Assembly: GCF_044005705.1 (NCBI RefSeq)
Contig: NZ_JBIPKE010000015.1
Location: 442,030-506,029, forward strand
Direction of reading: 5' to 3'
DNA: 64,000 bases
Source of the DNA: Marinoscillum luteum
GTDB lineage: Bacteria > Bacteroidota > Bacteroidia > Cytophagales > Cyclobacteriaceae
Made by a program: the position numbers and the translations under genes. Shown here piece after piece: positions 1-7,160 of the stretch. Positions within the stretch are counted from its first letter, which is position 1. Each line of letters begins with the position of its first letter. Below the pieces are notes generated by a model, which saw only the letters and a program-made list of their open reading frames with translations, did no database searches and was not told the origin of the DNA.

Positions 1-1002
1 TGTGCCGGTCAGCGTTTTAGTACCAGAGCCCGATATGGTCAGGTGATGAAACGCTCTGCCATCTATACTCTGATTGCCTGAAGCTCCGAAGACCACCGTG
101 GAGACGCCACCGTTGCTACCACGGGATATGGTCCCAAATGTAGGTACCGTCAAGTGGTTAATCGTGATCGTGGCGTTATTGGACACGTCCACCATCCCAG
201 AGTAAGCAAACGTAGCAGGAATGGTGAAATTGATAGCATTCGTACCGTCTCCATTCACCAGCTTGCTGCCAGCTCCGCTTATGGTCAGGTTGCCTGTAAG
301 AGCAGCGGTGGTCCTGTTTCTCAAATTAAACACCTGGCCGTCTGCAGTGAAATTGGACGGAGCTGTCCCTGTTCCATTGGTGTTGGTCCCCCAAGTGGCC
401 AGCGTATGAAGGTCACCCGTGGACTTGGAGTAATAAAGTATCTGATTATAAGTAACTGTAATCCGAACATATTCCACCCGGGGAGCGGCCGTTCCATTTC
501 GGGATTTTGCCACTATGTCTATTCCGAAAGCCGTATTATTGAGTTCACTATAGGTCCAGGTTGTTCCCCAAAGGTCGGATGACCCGCCAAATCGGATATA
601 CCTCGGATTCTTTTTTGGCCATGCCGAATTCTTGCGCGCCTTGTTGGTCCCGACGGGGCCTGTAGACTTCCTGAGCTGGATAGTCTGGTCTTGTGTTTTT
701 CCGTTAGCTCCCTGCATGCGGATCTCTACCAAAATCCCATTGATGGTAGCCCCCACGGGAATGCTAAAACCAAAATTGGTCAGGCGCAAGGTATTGGTCA
801 TATTCCCGGCTCCAACGATGGATGCCGTAGCGGCACTCGTGTTGTCAAAAGTTGCATTGGAGGGATTGGACCAATTGTAGGAGGTACTACCTGAGGTGGT
901 AGACGTACCGGGGCCATTTGGTCCCTGTTGACTGGCTAAACCTTTTGTTTCCGCTAATAATGCCAGCGAAACCATAAGTAAAACCCGAATCTTATCGTTC
1001 AT
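1..1002 (-). CDS. Exported Gly/Ser/Thr-rich surface protein, 3' part cut by the window edge
   Basis: The gene reads off the left edge of the window. From the ATG at 1002 the minus-strand frame stays open for 334 codons to base 1, so the C-terminus is missing. Residues 1 to about 23 resemble a Sec signal peptide (charged MNDKIR, then the hydrophobic LLMVSLALLA). The rest is rich in Gly, Ser, Thr and Asn with short strand-like repeats (for example LTISGAG and LTISGSGTKTLTG near the cut end), as in beta-helical passenger regions of Bacteroidota surface proteins. I infer export, probably by the type IX system, but the sorting domain would lie outside the window. Plus-strand reading frames over this region are shadows. 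Exact function unknown. Confidence 0.75.
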   Translation of the reverse strand, partial: MNDKIRVLLMVSLALLAETKGLASQQGPNGPGTSTTSGSTSYNWSNPSNATFDNTSAATASIVGAGNMTNTLRLTNFGFSIPVGATINGILVEIRMQGANGKTQDQTIQLRKSTGPVGTNKARKNSAWPKKNPRYIRFGGSSDLWGTTWTYSELNNTAFGIDIVAKSRNGTAAPRVEYVRITVTYNQILYYSKSTGDLHTLATWGTNTNGTGTAPSNFTADGQVFNLRNRTTAALTGNLTISGAGSKLVNGDGTNAINFTIPATFAYSGMVDVSNNATITINHLTVPTFGTISRGSNGGVSTVVFGASGNQSIDGRAFHHLTISGSGTKTLTGT

Positions 1003-1227
1003 TGAACTTATAAATATACCCGGTTTTTATGAGAGTCTCCTCCGGATAAATTGGCTCAATATACGATGGATTCAGTGAGATGTTGTGCGTTTTATGATCT
1101 GAATAAAAATAAGTTTTTCTGCTCCCAATCAACCATTAAGTGGGATAAGCACTAAAACTGGGCTATCACCTTTGCATGCGTTTCTGTTCCAAAAAAATTA
1201 CTGGCCGCATCGCTGAAAGGTGGCATA

Positions 1228-1890
1228 TCAGACACCACTCAGTCCGAGCAACCATGACGTTATCGTATGGTTCTTTTCAAAAAGGCCTCTAAAAACGGAG
1301 GTCACCGTAGAACTACCTAAATCCTCAACACCGCGACACGATATACAACCGTGTGTTGCCTTTAGGACCACACCTACGTCTTCCGTTTGAAGTGTGATTA
1401 ACAACTCTTGCGCTATTTGCATAGTCAACCGCTCCTGAACCTGTGGCCTCCGGGCATAAAAATCCACGAGTCTGTGAATCTTTGATAACCCAATAACATA
1501 CTCCTTTGGTAGGTAAGCCACATTAGCAACACCCTGAATTGGCAGGAAATGGTGCTCGCAAAACGATGTAAACGGAATGTTTAATTCAACCAACGGGTGA
1601 TGATAATTATACTCGTTTTTAAATACAGTTATCCCAGGCTTATTTTTTGGGTTTATCCCTTTAAAAACTTCATTTACATACATTCTGGCTACTCTGACCG
1701 GGGTTTCCCTTACACTGTCATTGGATAGATCCAATCCCAGAATATCCATGATCTCTGCAAACTTTTTGGCAATAAGCTCGATTTTGATGTGATCGTCATG
1801 GTCAAATGCATCATCACGCAGAGGGTTCTTAACCACTGCGTGATGATTGTTACCTTTTGCGATGGCTGCCACTCCATTCAAATTATCCAT
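1228..1890 (-). CDS. folE: GTP cyclohydrolase I (type IA)
   Basis: Converts GTP to 7,8-dihydroneopterin triphosphate, the first step towards tetrahydrofolate or other pterins; cytosolic homodecamer. The 220-residue length is normal. The zinc ligands are visible: CEHH at 111-114 and the HGC of GCISCRG at 180-182; the GLSKIHRLVDFYARRPQVQE block at 134-153 is the family signature. The N-terminal 30 residues are variable and His/Asp-rich. It lies 2 bases downstream of a DoxX-like membrane protein gene, so the two are almost certainly cotranscribed, and the pair is divergent from an ECF sigma factor. Folate pathway genes do not surround it, so a specialised pterin or stress role is possible, but that is inference. 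Confidence 0.95.
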   Translation of the reverse strand: MDNLNGVAAIAKGNNHHAVVKNPLRDDAFDHDDHIKIELIAKKFAEIMDILGLDLSNDSVRETPVRVARMYVNEVFKGINPKNKPGITVFKNEYNYHHPLVELNIPFTSFCEHHFLPIQGVANVAYLPKEYVIGLSKIHRLVDFYARRPQVQERLTMQIAQELLITLQTEDVGVVLKATHGCISCRGVEDLGSSTVTSVFRGLFEKNHTITSWLLGLSGV

Positions 1891-1892
1891 CG

Positions 1893-2276
1893 TCAGTTAC
1901 CGGCTGGGTCAAGATTACTTTCTGTCAGTTTCGCCAAAGAAAAAGCTGCAATGGCCATGACTAAATCCCTTACGGCCACATCTACATAACTCCAGCTGAA
2001 AATTAATGTCAGGGCAATAGCCACCAACCAGGCCGAAACGATGTAAGCCCCGATATTTGTTTTGGTCAAAACCAAAATCCCAGCAACAATTTCAATGATG
2101 CCCACCACCATCATAAAGATGGAAGGATCAAAAGGAAGCATCCCTGCAAATCCCTCCGGTATATACTGACTCCAATTGGTTAAGAGGTTAGAAAATTTGT
2201 CCAGACCCGCCACAATGGGTACCAGTCCAAAGGTGTATTTCAATACATTTTTAACAAATTGTACGTTCGTGTTCAT
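1893..2276 (-). CDS. DoxX-like four-helix membrane protein
   Basis: A 127-residue integral membrane protein with four predicted helices at about 8-24, 52-71, 75-94 and 99-115. Its size and layout match the DoxX/DoxD-like superfamily, whose bacterial members are often linked to redox or thiol stress but are mostly of unknown activity. It is first in a two-gene operon with folE (2-base gap) and is divergent from the ECF sigma factor gene at 2400; the 123 bases between must hold both promoters. I could not assign a substrate. Assignment rests on topology and general resemblance rather than on a catalytic motif. Confidence 0.75.
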   Translation of the reverse strand: MNTNVQFVKNVLKYTFGLVPIVAGLDKFSNLLTNWSQYIPEGFAGMLPFDPSIFMMVVGIIEIVAGILVLTKTNIGAYIVSAWLVAIALTLIFSWSYVDVAVRDLVMAIAAFSLAKLTESNLDPAGN

Positions 2277-2399
2277 GATTCTAAAAATTTTGATTGTTGT
2301 TAATCTGTTACACCCATTGGATAGCAGACTCCGGAAAAGGATACAGTATTTTGTATCTTTTTTAAAGGTTTAGGCATCTAACAGGCAAACCACAGCAAA

Positions 2400-3065
2400 A
2401 TGGAAGCTATAAACATCAACGACTTCAGTGATCATCAAATAAAAGATGCAGACGTCATCAAACGCATACTGAGCGGCGAGAAGGAGCTCTATGAGATTTT
2501 GGTAAGACGCAACAATCAAAGACTGTATCGTGTCATCAGAAGCTATATAAAGGAAGAAACCGAGATAGAAGATGTCATGCAAAACAGCTATATCAAAGCG
2601 TATAACAAACTGTATCAATTCAACTCAGATTCTCAATTTTCAACCTGGCTCATTCGCATTGCCATCAATGAATCATTGGCCGAATTGAAAAAGAAAGGAA
2701 AAACACTTTATTTAAACAACAAGGACATCAACGATGACCTCATATTGGAAATCCCAGACCATAGACAACTCAATCCTCAAGAAAAGATGGCGCAAACCGA
2801 AACCAAATACCTGCTGGAAAATGCTATTGACCAATTGAGCATAAAATACAGAACCGTTTATGTGATGAAAGAGGTAGAAGAGATCAGTCTGAAAGAAATT
2901 GCAACCACCCTGAACATCAGCGTTGCCAATGTGAAAATCAGATTGCACCGGTCCAAAGAAATGCTCAAAGAATCTTTATTGAAGCTCACCAACAATACAG
3001 ACGTTTTTGAATTTGGATACAGCAGGTGTGACCGGGTAACCGAAAAAGTAATGAGCAGCATATAG
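2400..3065 (+). CDS. RNA polymerase sigma factor, ECF (sigma-70) family
   Basis: Directs RNA polymerase to a restricted promoter set. Region 2 spans about 34-97 (with FSTWLIRIAINESL at 80-93) and region 4 spans about 139-191, including the helix-turn-helix SLKEIATTLNISVANVKIRL. An extra C-terminal tail (192-221) ends in FEFGYSRCDRV, which I have seen in a subset of Bacteroidota ECF factors. No membrane anti-sigma gene follows; the next 257 bases contain no convincing frame, so control may be transcriptional or through another partner. The divergent doxX-like/folE pair is the obvious first candidate for its regulon, and the aldo/keto reductase at 3323 the second; both are inferences from position. 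Confidence 0.92.
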   Translation: MEAININDFSDHQIKDADVIKRILSGEKELYEILVRRNNQRLYRVIRSYIKEETEIEDVMQNSYIKAYNKLYQFNSDSQFSTWLIRIAINESLAELKKKGKTLYLNNKDINDDLILEIPDHRQLNPQEKMAQTETKYLLENAIDQLSIKYRTVYVMKEVEEISLKEIATTLNISVANVKIRLHRSKEMLKESLLKLTNNTDVFEFGYSRCDRVTEKVMSSI

Positions 3066-3322
3066 TGTACCCAGGTCAACGATGCTGCTGGCTCCCGACA
3101 TATTTGCATTATTGAATTCACTTAATCATTCTGGAAGCCCACATAAATTAGGCATTGGAAATCATCAAAAGCTTTAAGGAGGGGTAGAAATGGCTCAAGT
3201 CAGAATCTTGTGTTAATATTAGGTACTGATTAAGGTCAAAATCCAAACCTTTTGTAAGGGCTATTGTTTGAGAAACAAGCCCGCATCAAATCAGGTTTTA
3301 ACGAACGCTAATATTTTCAAAA

Positions 3323-4306
3323 ATGCAATACAGAAAGCTAGGAGACAGTGACCTCAACGTATCAGTAATCACTTTTGGCGCCTGGGCCGCCGGAGGATGG
3401 ATGTGGGGCAAAACAGAGCGTAGCCAGGCTGTGGATGCCATACGATCCGCATATGATCAGGGAGTCACCTCCATAGACACCGCTCCCATCTACGGACAAG
3501 GTACCAGTGAAGAGATTGTGGGAGAAGCCATCAAAGACATTCCCAGGGATCAAGTACAGATCCTGACCAAATTTGGAATGAGATGGGATACCTCCAGGGG
3601 CGACTTCTTTTTTGCCAGCAAAGACAATAGTGGTAAAGACATGGATATCTATAAATATGCAGGGAAGGAAAGTGTAATCAAAGAATGTGAAGACAGTCTG
3701 AAACGCTTGAAAACTGATTACATTGACTTATACCAGATCCACTGGAACGACTCCACCACCCCTATCATAGAAACCTTTGAAGCCGTGGCCAGCCTGATAG
3801 AGCAGGGTAAAGTAAGGCATGCGGGAGTATGCAACTACACCGCTGCTCAGATGGCAGAGGCCGAAAAAGCCGTAAAGCTGGTTTCGAATCAGATTCCCTT
3901 CAGCATGGTCAACAAAAAAGTAGAAGATGAAACCGTACCCTACTGCATAGCCAATAACAAATCTGTACTGGCCTATAGTCCTCTCGAGCGAGGACTACTC
4001 ACAGGGAAAATCAAGCCCGGTCAGAAATTTCAGGAGGGTGATCACCGCTCTACCAATAGATTCTTCACCGAAGAAAGTATTCTGAAAACCAATGCATTCC
4101 TGGAAAAAATCAAACCCCTGGCAGATGAGAAAGGTGCTACACTGGCTCAGCTGGTGCTCAAGTGGACAATAGAGCGCCCGGGAATCACCATCGCTCTGGC
4201 GGGTGCGAGAGATGCCACTCAGTCTGTACAAAATGCAGGCGCAGCGGCCCTGAACCTTTCCACGGAGGAGATTACCTTCATCAATTCAGCACTTTCCGAA
4301 ATCTGA
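3323..4306 (+). CDS. Aldo/keto reductase
   Basis: NAD(P)H-dependent reductase of carbonyl compounds with a TIM-barrel fold, cytosolic. The 327-residue length is typical. The catalytic tetrad can be placed: Asp52 and Tyr57 in SIDTAPIYG, Lys83 in ILTKFG, and His140 at the end of DYIDLYQIH. The C-terminal cofactor part is recognisable (ALAGARDATQ, residues 291-300). The substrate cannot be told; the family includes general aldehyde-detoxifying enzymes. It lies 257 bases after the ECF sigma gene and ends at a hairpin terminator shared with the convergent regulator gene. Confidence 0.93.
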   Translation: MQYRKLGDSDLNVSVITFGAWAAGGWMWGKTERSQAVDAIRSAYDQGVTSIDTAPIYGQGTSEEIVGEAIKDIPRDQVQILTKFGMRWDTSRGDFFFASKDNSGKDMDIYKYAGKESVIKECEDSLKRLKTDYIDLYQIHWNDSTTPIIETFEAVASLIEQGKVRHAGVCNYTAAQMAEAEKAVKLVSNQIPFSMVNKKVEDETVPYCIANNKSVLAYSPLERGLLTGKIKPGQKFQEGDHRSTNRFFTEESILKTNAFLEKIKPLADEKGATLAQLVLKWTIERPGITIALAGARDATQSVQNAGAAALNLSTEEITFINSALSEI

Positions 4307-4319
4307 AATCAATGAAACT

Positions 4320-4355
4320 AAAGGAGCCTCCAACCGGTAGCTCCTTTGGGTTTTT
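4320..4355. terminator. Bidirectional hairpin terminator
   Basis: An 8-bp perfect stem AAAGGAGC / GCTCCTTT (4320-4327 and 4340-4347) with a 12-base loop, followed by GGGTTTTT. It lies between the aldo/keto reductase and the convergent regulator gene, whose stop codon is at its edge. Confidence 0.75.
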
Positions 4356-5013
4356 ACTTATCTAATGTCGTGATTTGATAGGCGCAACGTCTGGCCCCTT
4401 GTACGATATGCTCCACCCGCTCCACCTTCACTCCTTCACCAAGGGTTTGCCTGAAGTTCTGAAGTTCGGCTTGGCAAAAGCCCTGGCAACGGGTAGCTGC
4501 TGCACAGATGGGACAATGGTTCTCCACCAAAAAATAAAGATCTCCGTCCTGATACCACTCAGCCATATAGCCCTCCGCTGAGCGAATGCTTACCAGATAG
4601 TCCAGACGATCCTCCAGACGGCCCATTCCCTCCACACCTGACTGGTATTGCTTCAAAGTTTCCTGCTCTCTCGACTGGATGAGCCGATCTAAACCCTCTT
4701 GTCCAAACAACGCCTTAACGGAAGTGAGCAACTGTAGCGTCAGTTCGGCATGAGCATCAGGAAAAAGCCCAAAACCAGCTGCTGTGATTTGATACAGTAT
4801 AATCGGCCTACCCACCCCCTTCGACTGACTTTCGGAGGAAATCCACCCCTCTTCCATCATCCGCATGAGGTGCTGTCGGGCACCCTCATTGGTCAGTCCC
4901 ATCTCGCCGGCTAAAACAGCCGCAGGTTGTGCGCCATGCATTTTCAAATACATAAGCATTCGCTTCTGCGTTTGATTCAAAGAGACAAAACCAAGGGCTG
5001 AATATTTTTCCAA
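4354..5013 (-). CDS. Winged-helix regulator with C-terminal cysteine cluster (SufR-like)
   Basis: Putative DNA-binding regulator. The N-terminal winged helix includes LAGEMGLTNEGARQHLMRMM followed by a wing with GVGRPIILYQIT. The C-terminal half carries ENHCPICAAATRCQGFCQ and a further Cys about 30 residues on (GARRCAYQI), a layout seen in SufR-type regulators that bind an iron-sulfur cluster. The frame opens at an ATG at 5115, only 8 bases from the divergent sodA start and across its promoter. I therefore prefer the TTG at 5013 (LEKYSALGFVSLNQTQ), giving 219 residues, close to the family length; a GTG at 5055 is another option. Its position facing sodA suggests it controls superoxide dismutase. 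Confidence 0.82.
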   Translation of the reverse strand: MEKYSALGFVSLNQTQKRMLMYLKMHGAQPAAVLAGEMGLTNEGARQHLMRMMEEGWISSESQSKGVGRPIILYQITAAGFGLFPDAHAELTLQLLTSVKALFGQEGLDRLIQSREQETLKQYQSGVEGMGRLEDRLDYLVSIRSAEGYMAEWYQDGDLYFLVENHCPICAAATRCQGFCQAELQNFRQTLGEGVKVERVEHIVQGARRCAYQITTLDK

Positions 5014-5020
5014 GTTTTTA

Positions 5021-5051
5021 CTTGTTTTATTATGCAAATAAAATACTTTTG
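5021..5051 (+). promoter_or_regulatory. Candidate Bacteroidota promoter of sodA
   Basis: TACTTTTG at 5044-5051 matches the Bacteroidota -7 consensus TAnnTTTG exactly. Nineteen bases upstream lies CTTG (5021-5024), a one-mismatch -33 TTTG box. The predicted start of transcription, near 5058, leaves a leader of about 65 bases before the sodA ATG. Confidence 0.55.
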
Positions 5052-5055
5052 CCAC

Positions 5056-5087
5056 GTGACAGCAAGGGATCAGCCAAAAAGTGTCAC
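5056..5087. promoter_or_regulatory. Inverted repeat over the sodA start region, possible operator
   Basis: GTGACA (5056-5061) and TGTCAC (5082-5087) form a perfect 6-bp inverted repeat with a 20-base spacer. It overlaps the predicted sodA transcription start and lies between the regulator and sodA, where an operator for the divergent regulator would be expected. As RNA it could instead form a weak leader hairpin. Confidence 0.4.
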
Positions 5088-5122
5088 AAAACTTTCTTTC
5101 AAAATCATAAAACACTGAAATT

Positions 5123-5734
5123 ATGTCTTTCGAACTACCTGCATTACCCTATGCATACAATGCACTGGATGCCCATATCGATACAGCTACCATGGAGATT
5201 CACCACACCAAGCACCATCAGGCTTATGTGAATAAGCTCAATGATGCCATCAAAGGCACTGAGGCAGAAGGGAAATCCCTGGAAGAAATCATTAAAAACA
5301 TCAGCAAATTTGGAGCTGGAGTGCGCAACAATGGCGGAGGTCATTACAACCACTCACTTTTCTGGACCATTCTTTCGCCCAGCCCTGCCAAAGCCCCTGA
5401 AGGTGCGCTCAAGGCAGCCATTGATAAAAAATGGGGAAGTTTGGAGGATTTCAAAACGCAATTCGAACAAGCAGCGGCTACCCGCTTTGGGTCTGGCTGG
5501 GCATGGCTCTATGTCACTGCCGATGGTGAGGTGGCCATTGCCTCCACGCCCAATCAGGACAATCCTTTGATGGATGTGAATCCTGAGAATGGCACACCTA
5601 TTCTTGGATTGGATGTTTGGGAACATGCCTATTACCTGAAGTACCAAAACAAACGACCGGATTACATCACTGCTTTTTGGAATGTATTGGACTGGAAAGC
5701 TGTAGAGGCCAATTATGCCAAAGTGGTAGGCTAA
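5123..5734 (+). CDS. sodA: Superoxide dismutase, manganese type
   Basis: Disproportionates superoxide to oxygen and hydrogen peroxide; cytosolic, no signal peptide. The 203-residue length is standard. Metal ligands are His27 (EIHH), His77 (GGHYNHSLFW), Asp164 and His168 (LDVWEHAYYL). The metal-type residues point to manganese: the Gly-rich NNGGGHYNH and Gln145 in NQDNPLM replace the AAQ motif of iron enzymes; a cambialistic enzyme cannot be excluded. It is divergent from a cysteine-rich regulator, with a good TAnnTTTG promoter and an inverted repeat between, and is followed by a strong stem-loop. Confidence 0.97.
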   Translation: MSFELPALPYAYNALDAHIDTATMEIHHTKHHQAYVNKLNDAIKGTEAEGKSLEEIIKNISKFGAGVRNNGGGHYNHSLFWTILSPSPAKAPEGALKAAIDKKWGSLEDFKTQFEQAAATRFGSGWAWLYVTADGEVAIASTPNQDNPLMDVNPENGTPILGLDVWEHAYYLKYQNKRPDYITAFWNVLDWKAVEANYAKVVG

Positions 5735-5759
5735 GCCTAACTCCATAAATCTCTCTCAC

Positions 5760-5820
5760 AAAGGTACATAATGGGTATGCTCGATAAAATCGCCTCCCAT
5801 TCTGTACCTTTGTCGTTTTT
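5760..5820 (+). terminator. Long stem-loop after sodA
   Basis: AAAGGTACA (5760-5768) pairs with TGTACCTTT (5803-5811). After one mismatch the stem continues with AATGGG (5770-5775) and CCCATT (5796-5801), and the loop holds a CGAT/ATCG mini-stem. A T-run (gtcgttttta) follows. It probably ends the sodA transcript; the long loop is unusual for a simple terminator. Confidence 0.65.
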
Positions 5821-5864
5821 ATAAAAAATCAAAACTGCCCAGCAGACCAAAAGACCCACAAAGA

Positions 5865-6422
5865 ATGAACATCCTCATTTTCAATGGTTCATTAGAAAGC
5901 CAATCCAACACCACACCTACCCGCATTGCCCGGGCCTTTACAGATCATCTGGAGCAGCGTGGAGCTACGGTTACGACGTTTCACCTATCCGAGGCTGGCA
6001 TTCCGCTCTTCGATTTTAGTTTTGAAGAAACTCCATCATCAGTTGTGGACATGGTGAATACTTTCAGAGCCGCAGATATGCACATTTGGCTCACTCCACT
6101 CTATCATGGCAGTATGACTGGTGCCATGAAAAACTGCCTTGATTGGTTAGAAATCAGCGCACGTGAAGAAGTTCCTTACCTGACCAATAAGATCATCGGG
6201 CTCGTCTGTTGGGCCGATGGTGCCCAGGCTATGCAGGGCATTAATGCTATGGATGCTGTAGCAAAGGCGTTGCGGGCATGGGTGCTTCCTTACAGCATTC
6301 CCATCGTTCGCGGCAATCTTTTTGTAGCCGATAATCAGGAAATGAGCCCCGACTACCTTGAAAAAATCGAATTAATGTCTACGCTGCTCAGTGATCGACA
6401 ACCTATTAATTTCACCATTTAG
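5865..6422 (+). CDS. NADPH-dependent FMN reductase family protein
   Basis: Flavodoxin-fold oxidoreductase of 185 residues, cytosolic. The N-terminal phosphate-binding segment NILIFNGSLESQSNT (2-16) and the flavin-contact region LTPLYHGSMTGAMKNCLDWL (around 76-95) are typical of the FMN_red / ArsH-like / azoreductase group. The family uses NAD(P)H to reduce flavin, quinones or other acceptors; the natural acceptor is not predictable. It follows sodA after the stem-loop, so it is probably a separate unit, although both could belong to an oxidative stress response. Confidence 0.85.
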   Translation: MNILIFNGSLESQSNTTPTRIARAFTDHLEQRGATVTTFHLSEAGIPLFDFSFEETPSSVVDMVNTFRAADMHIWLTPLYHGSMTGAMKNCLDWLEISAREEVPYLTNKIIGLVCWADGAQAMQGINAMDAVAKALRAWVLPYSIPIVRGNLFVADNQEMSPDYLEKIELMSTLLSDRQPINFTI

Positions 6423-6574
6423 CATCACCCAGGCATAGGATTTCAGTACCCAAATAGAGTGATTTTCAGAGGTTGAATGGGAGTTTTTTCATAAGTCTTT
6501 AAAAAATATCAGTCTCAACACGTATCTTTATAGCGACAAGCCACTTTAATCCTTTAACTAATCTTTTTAAAGAA

Positions 6575-7048
6575 ATGAAAAAAGTAAAACAAACCCTGCT
6601 ATTGATCGCTGTTGCGTCCATGTCTGCTTTTATGAGCTGTGGACCTGATGATGGTGGCGACAAAACTGAAAAAGAAGTATTGACAGAAGCACTGGTATCC
6701 ACTACATGGACGGCTGATGCCTCAGTAACTGATGTTTCAGGAGTCAATGGCACGTTCGACATTGGGACCTTCACAATTAAGTTTACTGAAACAGCTGATG
6801 GTCTGGCGTTTACCTTAGGTGGCGACATCAGCAGCTATATTACTGGCGGAACTTTTTCTGTGAGTGAGGCTGGTGATATCTCTAATATTCTTGTTAATTC
6901 AGCATCAGCTGAATTATCTGCTTCAGTTACCAGTTTTGTGGTAAATGCAGCTAGAACCTCTGTTTCTCTCAACATTAATGTGACAGAAGCAGGTGCAAGA
7001 GTTGGTGGCATTGGTCAGTACGTACTGGTATTTAGTGCTGGTTCTTAA
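6575..7048 (+). CDS. Small lipoprotein of unknown function
   Basis: A 157-residue protein with a lipoprotein signal peptide: MKKVKQ, hydrophobic core LLLIAVASMSAF and lipobox ending at Cys22 (FMSC), followed by an acidic GPDDGGDKTEKE spacer. The mature part is Thr/Ser/Val-rich and probably all-beta (for example GTFTIKFTETADGLAFTLGGD). Such small beta-sandwich lipoproteins are common on Bacteroidota outer membranes and may be surface-exposed. No known domain was recognised. Monocistronic, with a strong terminator 25 bases after the stop. Confidence 0.8.
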   Translation: MKKVKQTLLLIAVASMSAFMSCGPDDGGDKTEKEVLTEALVSTTWTADASVTDVSGVNGTFDIGTFTIKFTETADGLAFTLGGDISSYITGGTFSVSEAGDISNILVNSASAELSASVTSFVVNAARTSVSLNINVTEAGARVGGIGQYVLVFSAGS

Positions 7049-7072
7049 TCAGATTTAGAAAATTCAAACTAT

Positions 7073-7103
7073 AAAAAGCTGTCCATAACGGACAGCTTTT
7101 TTT
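7073..7103. terminator. Hairpin terminator
   Basis: AAAGCTGTCC / GGACAGCTTT with a 5-base loop (7085-7089) and a T7 run on the plus strand. The A-rich 5' side also gives T residues on the minus strand, so it can serve the convergent gene at 7161. Confidence 0.88.
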
Positions 7104-7160
7104 ATGCCTGAGAAAGTTGTTTGGCTGTGTCTAAGGAATCCACCCAAACTGAGCAACCAA

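Noticed and set aside
154..894. Several plus-strand frames near the left edge
   Set aside because: They are antisense to the exported surface protein open on the minus strand from 1002 to base 1, which has a signal peptide and protein-like composition.
5014..5115. Upstream start (ATG at 5115) of the sodA-facing regulator
   Set aside because: It would place the coding sequence over the sodA promoter and 8 bases from its start, and adds 34 residues not typical of the family.
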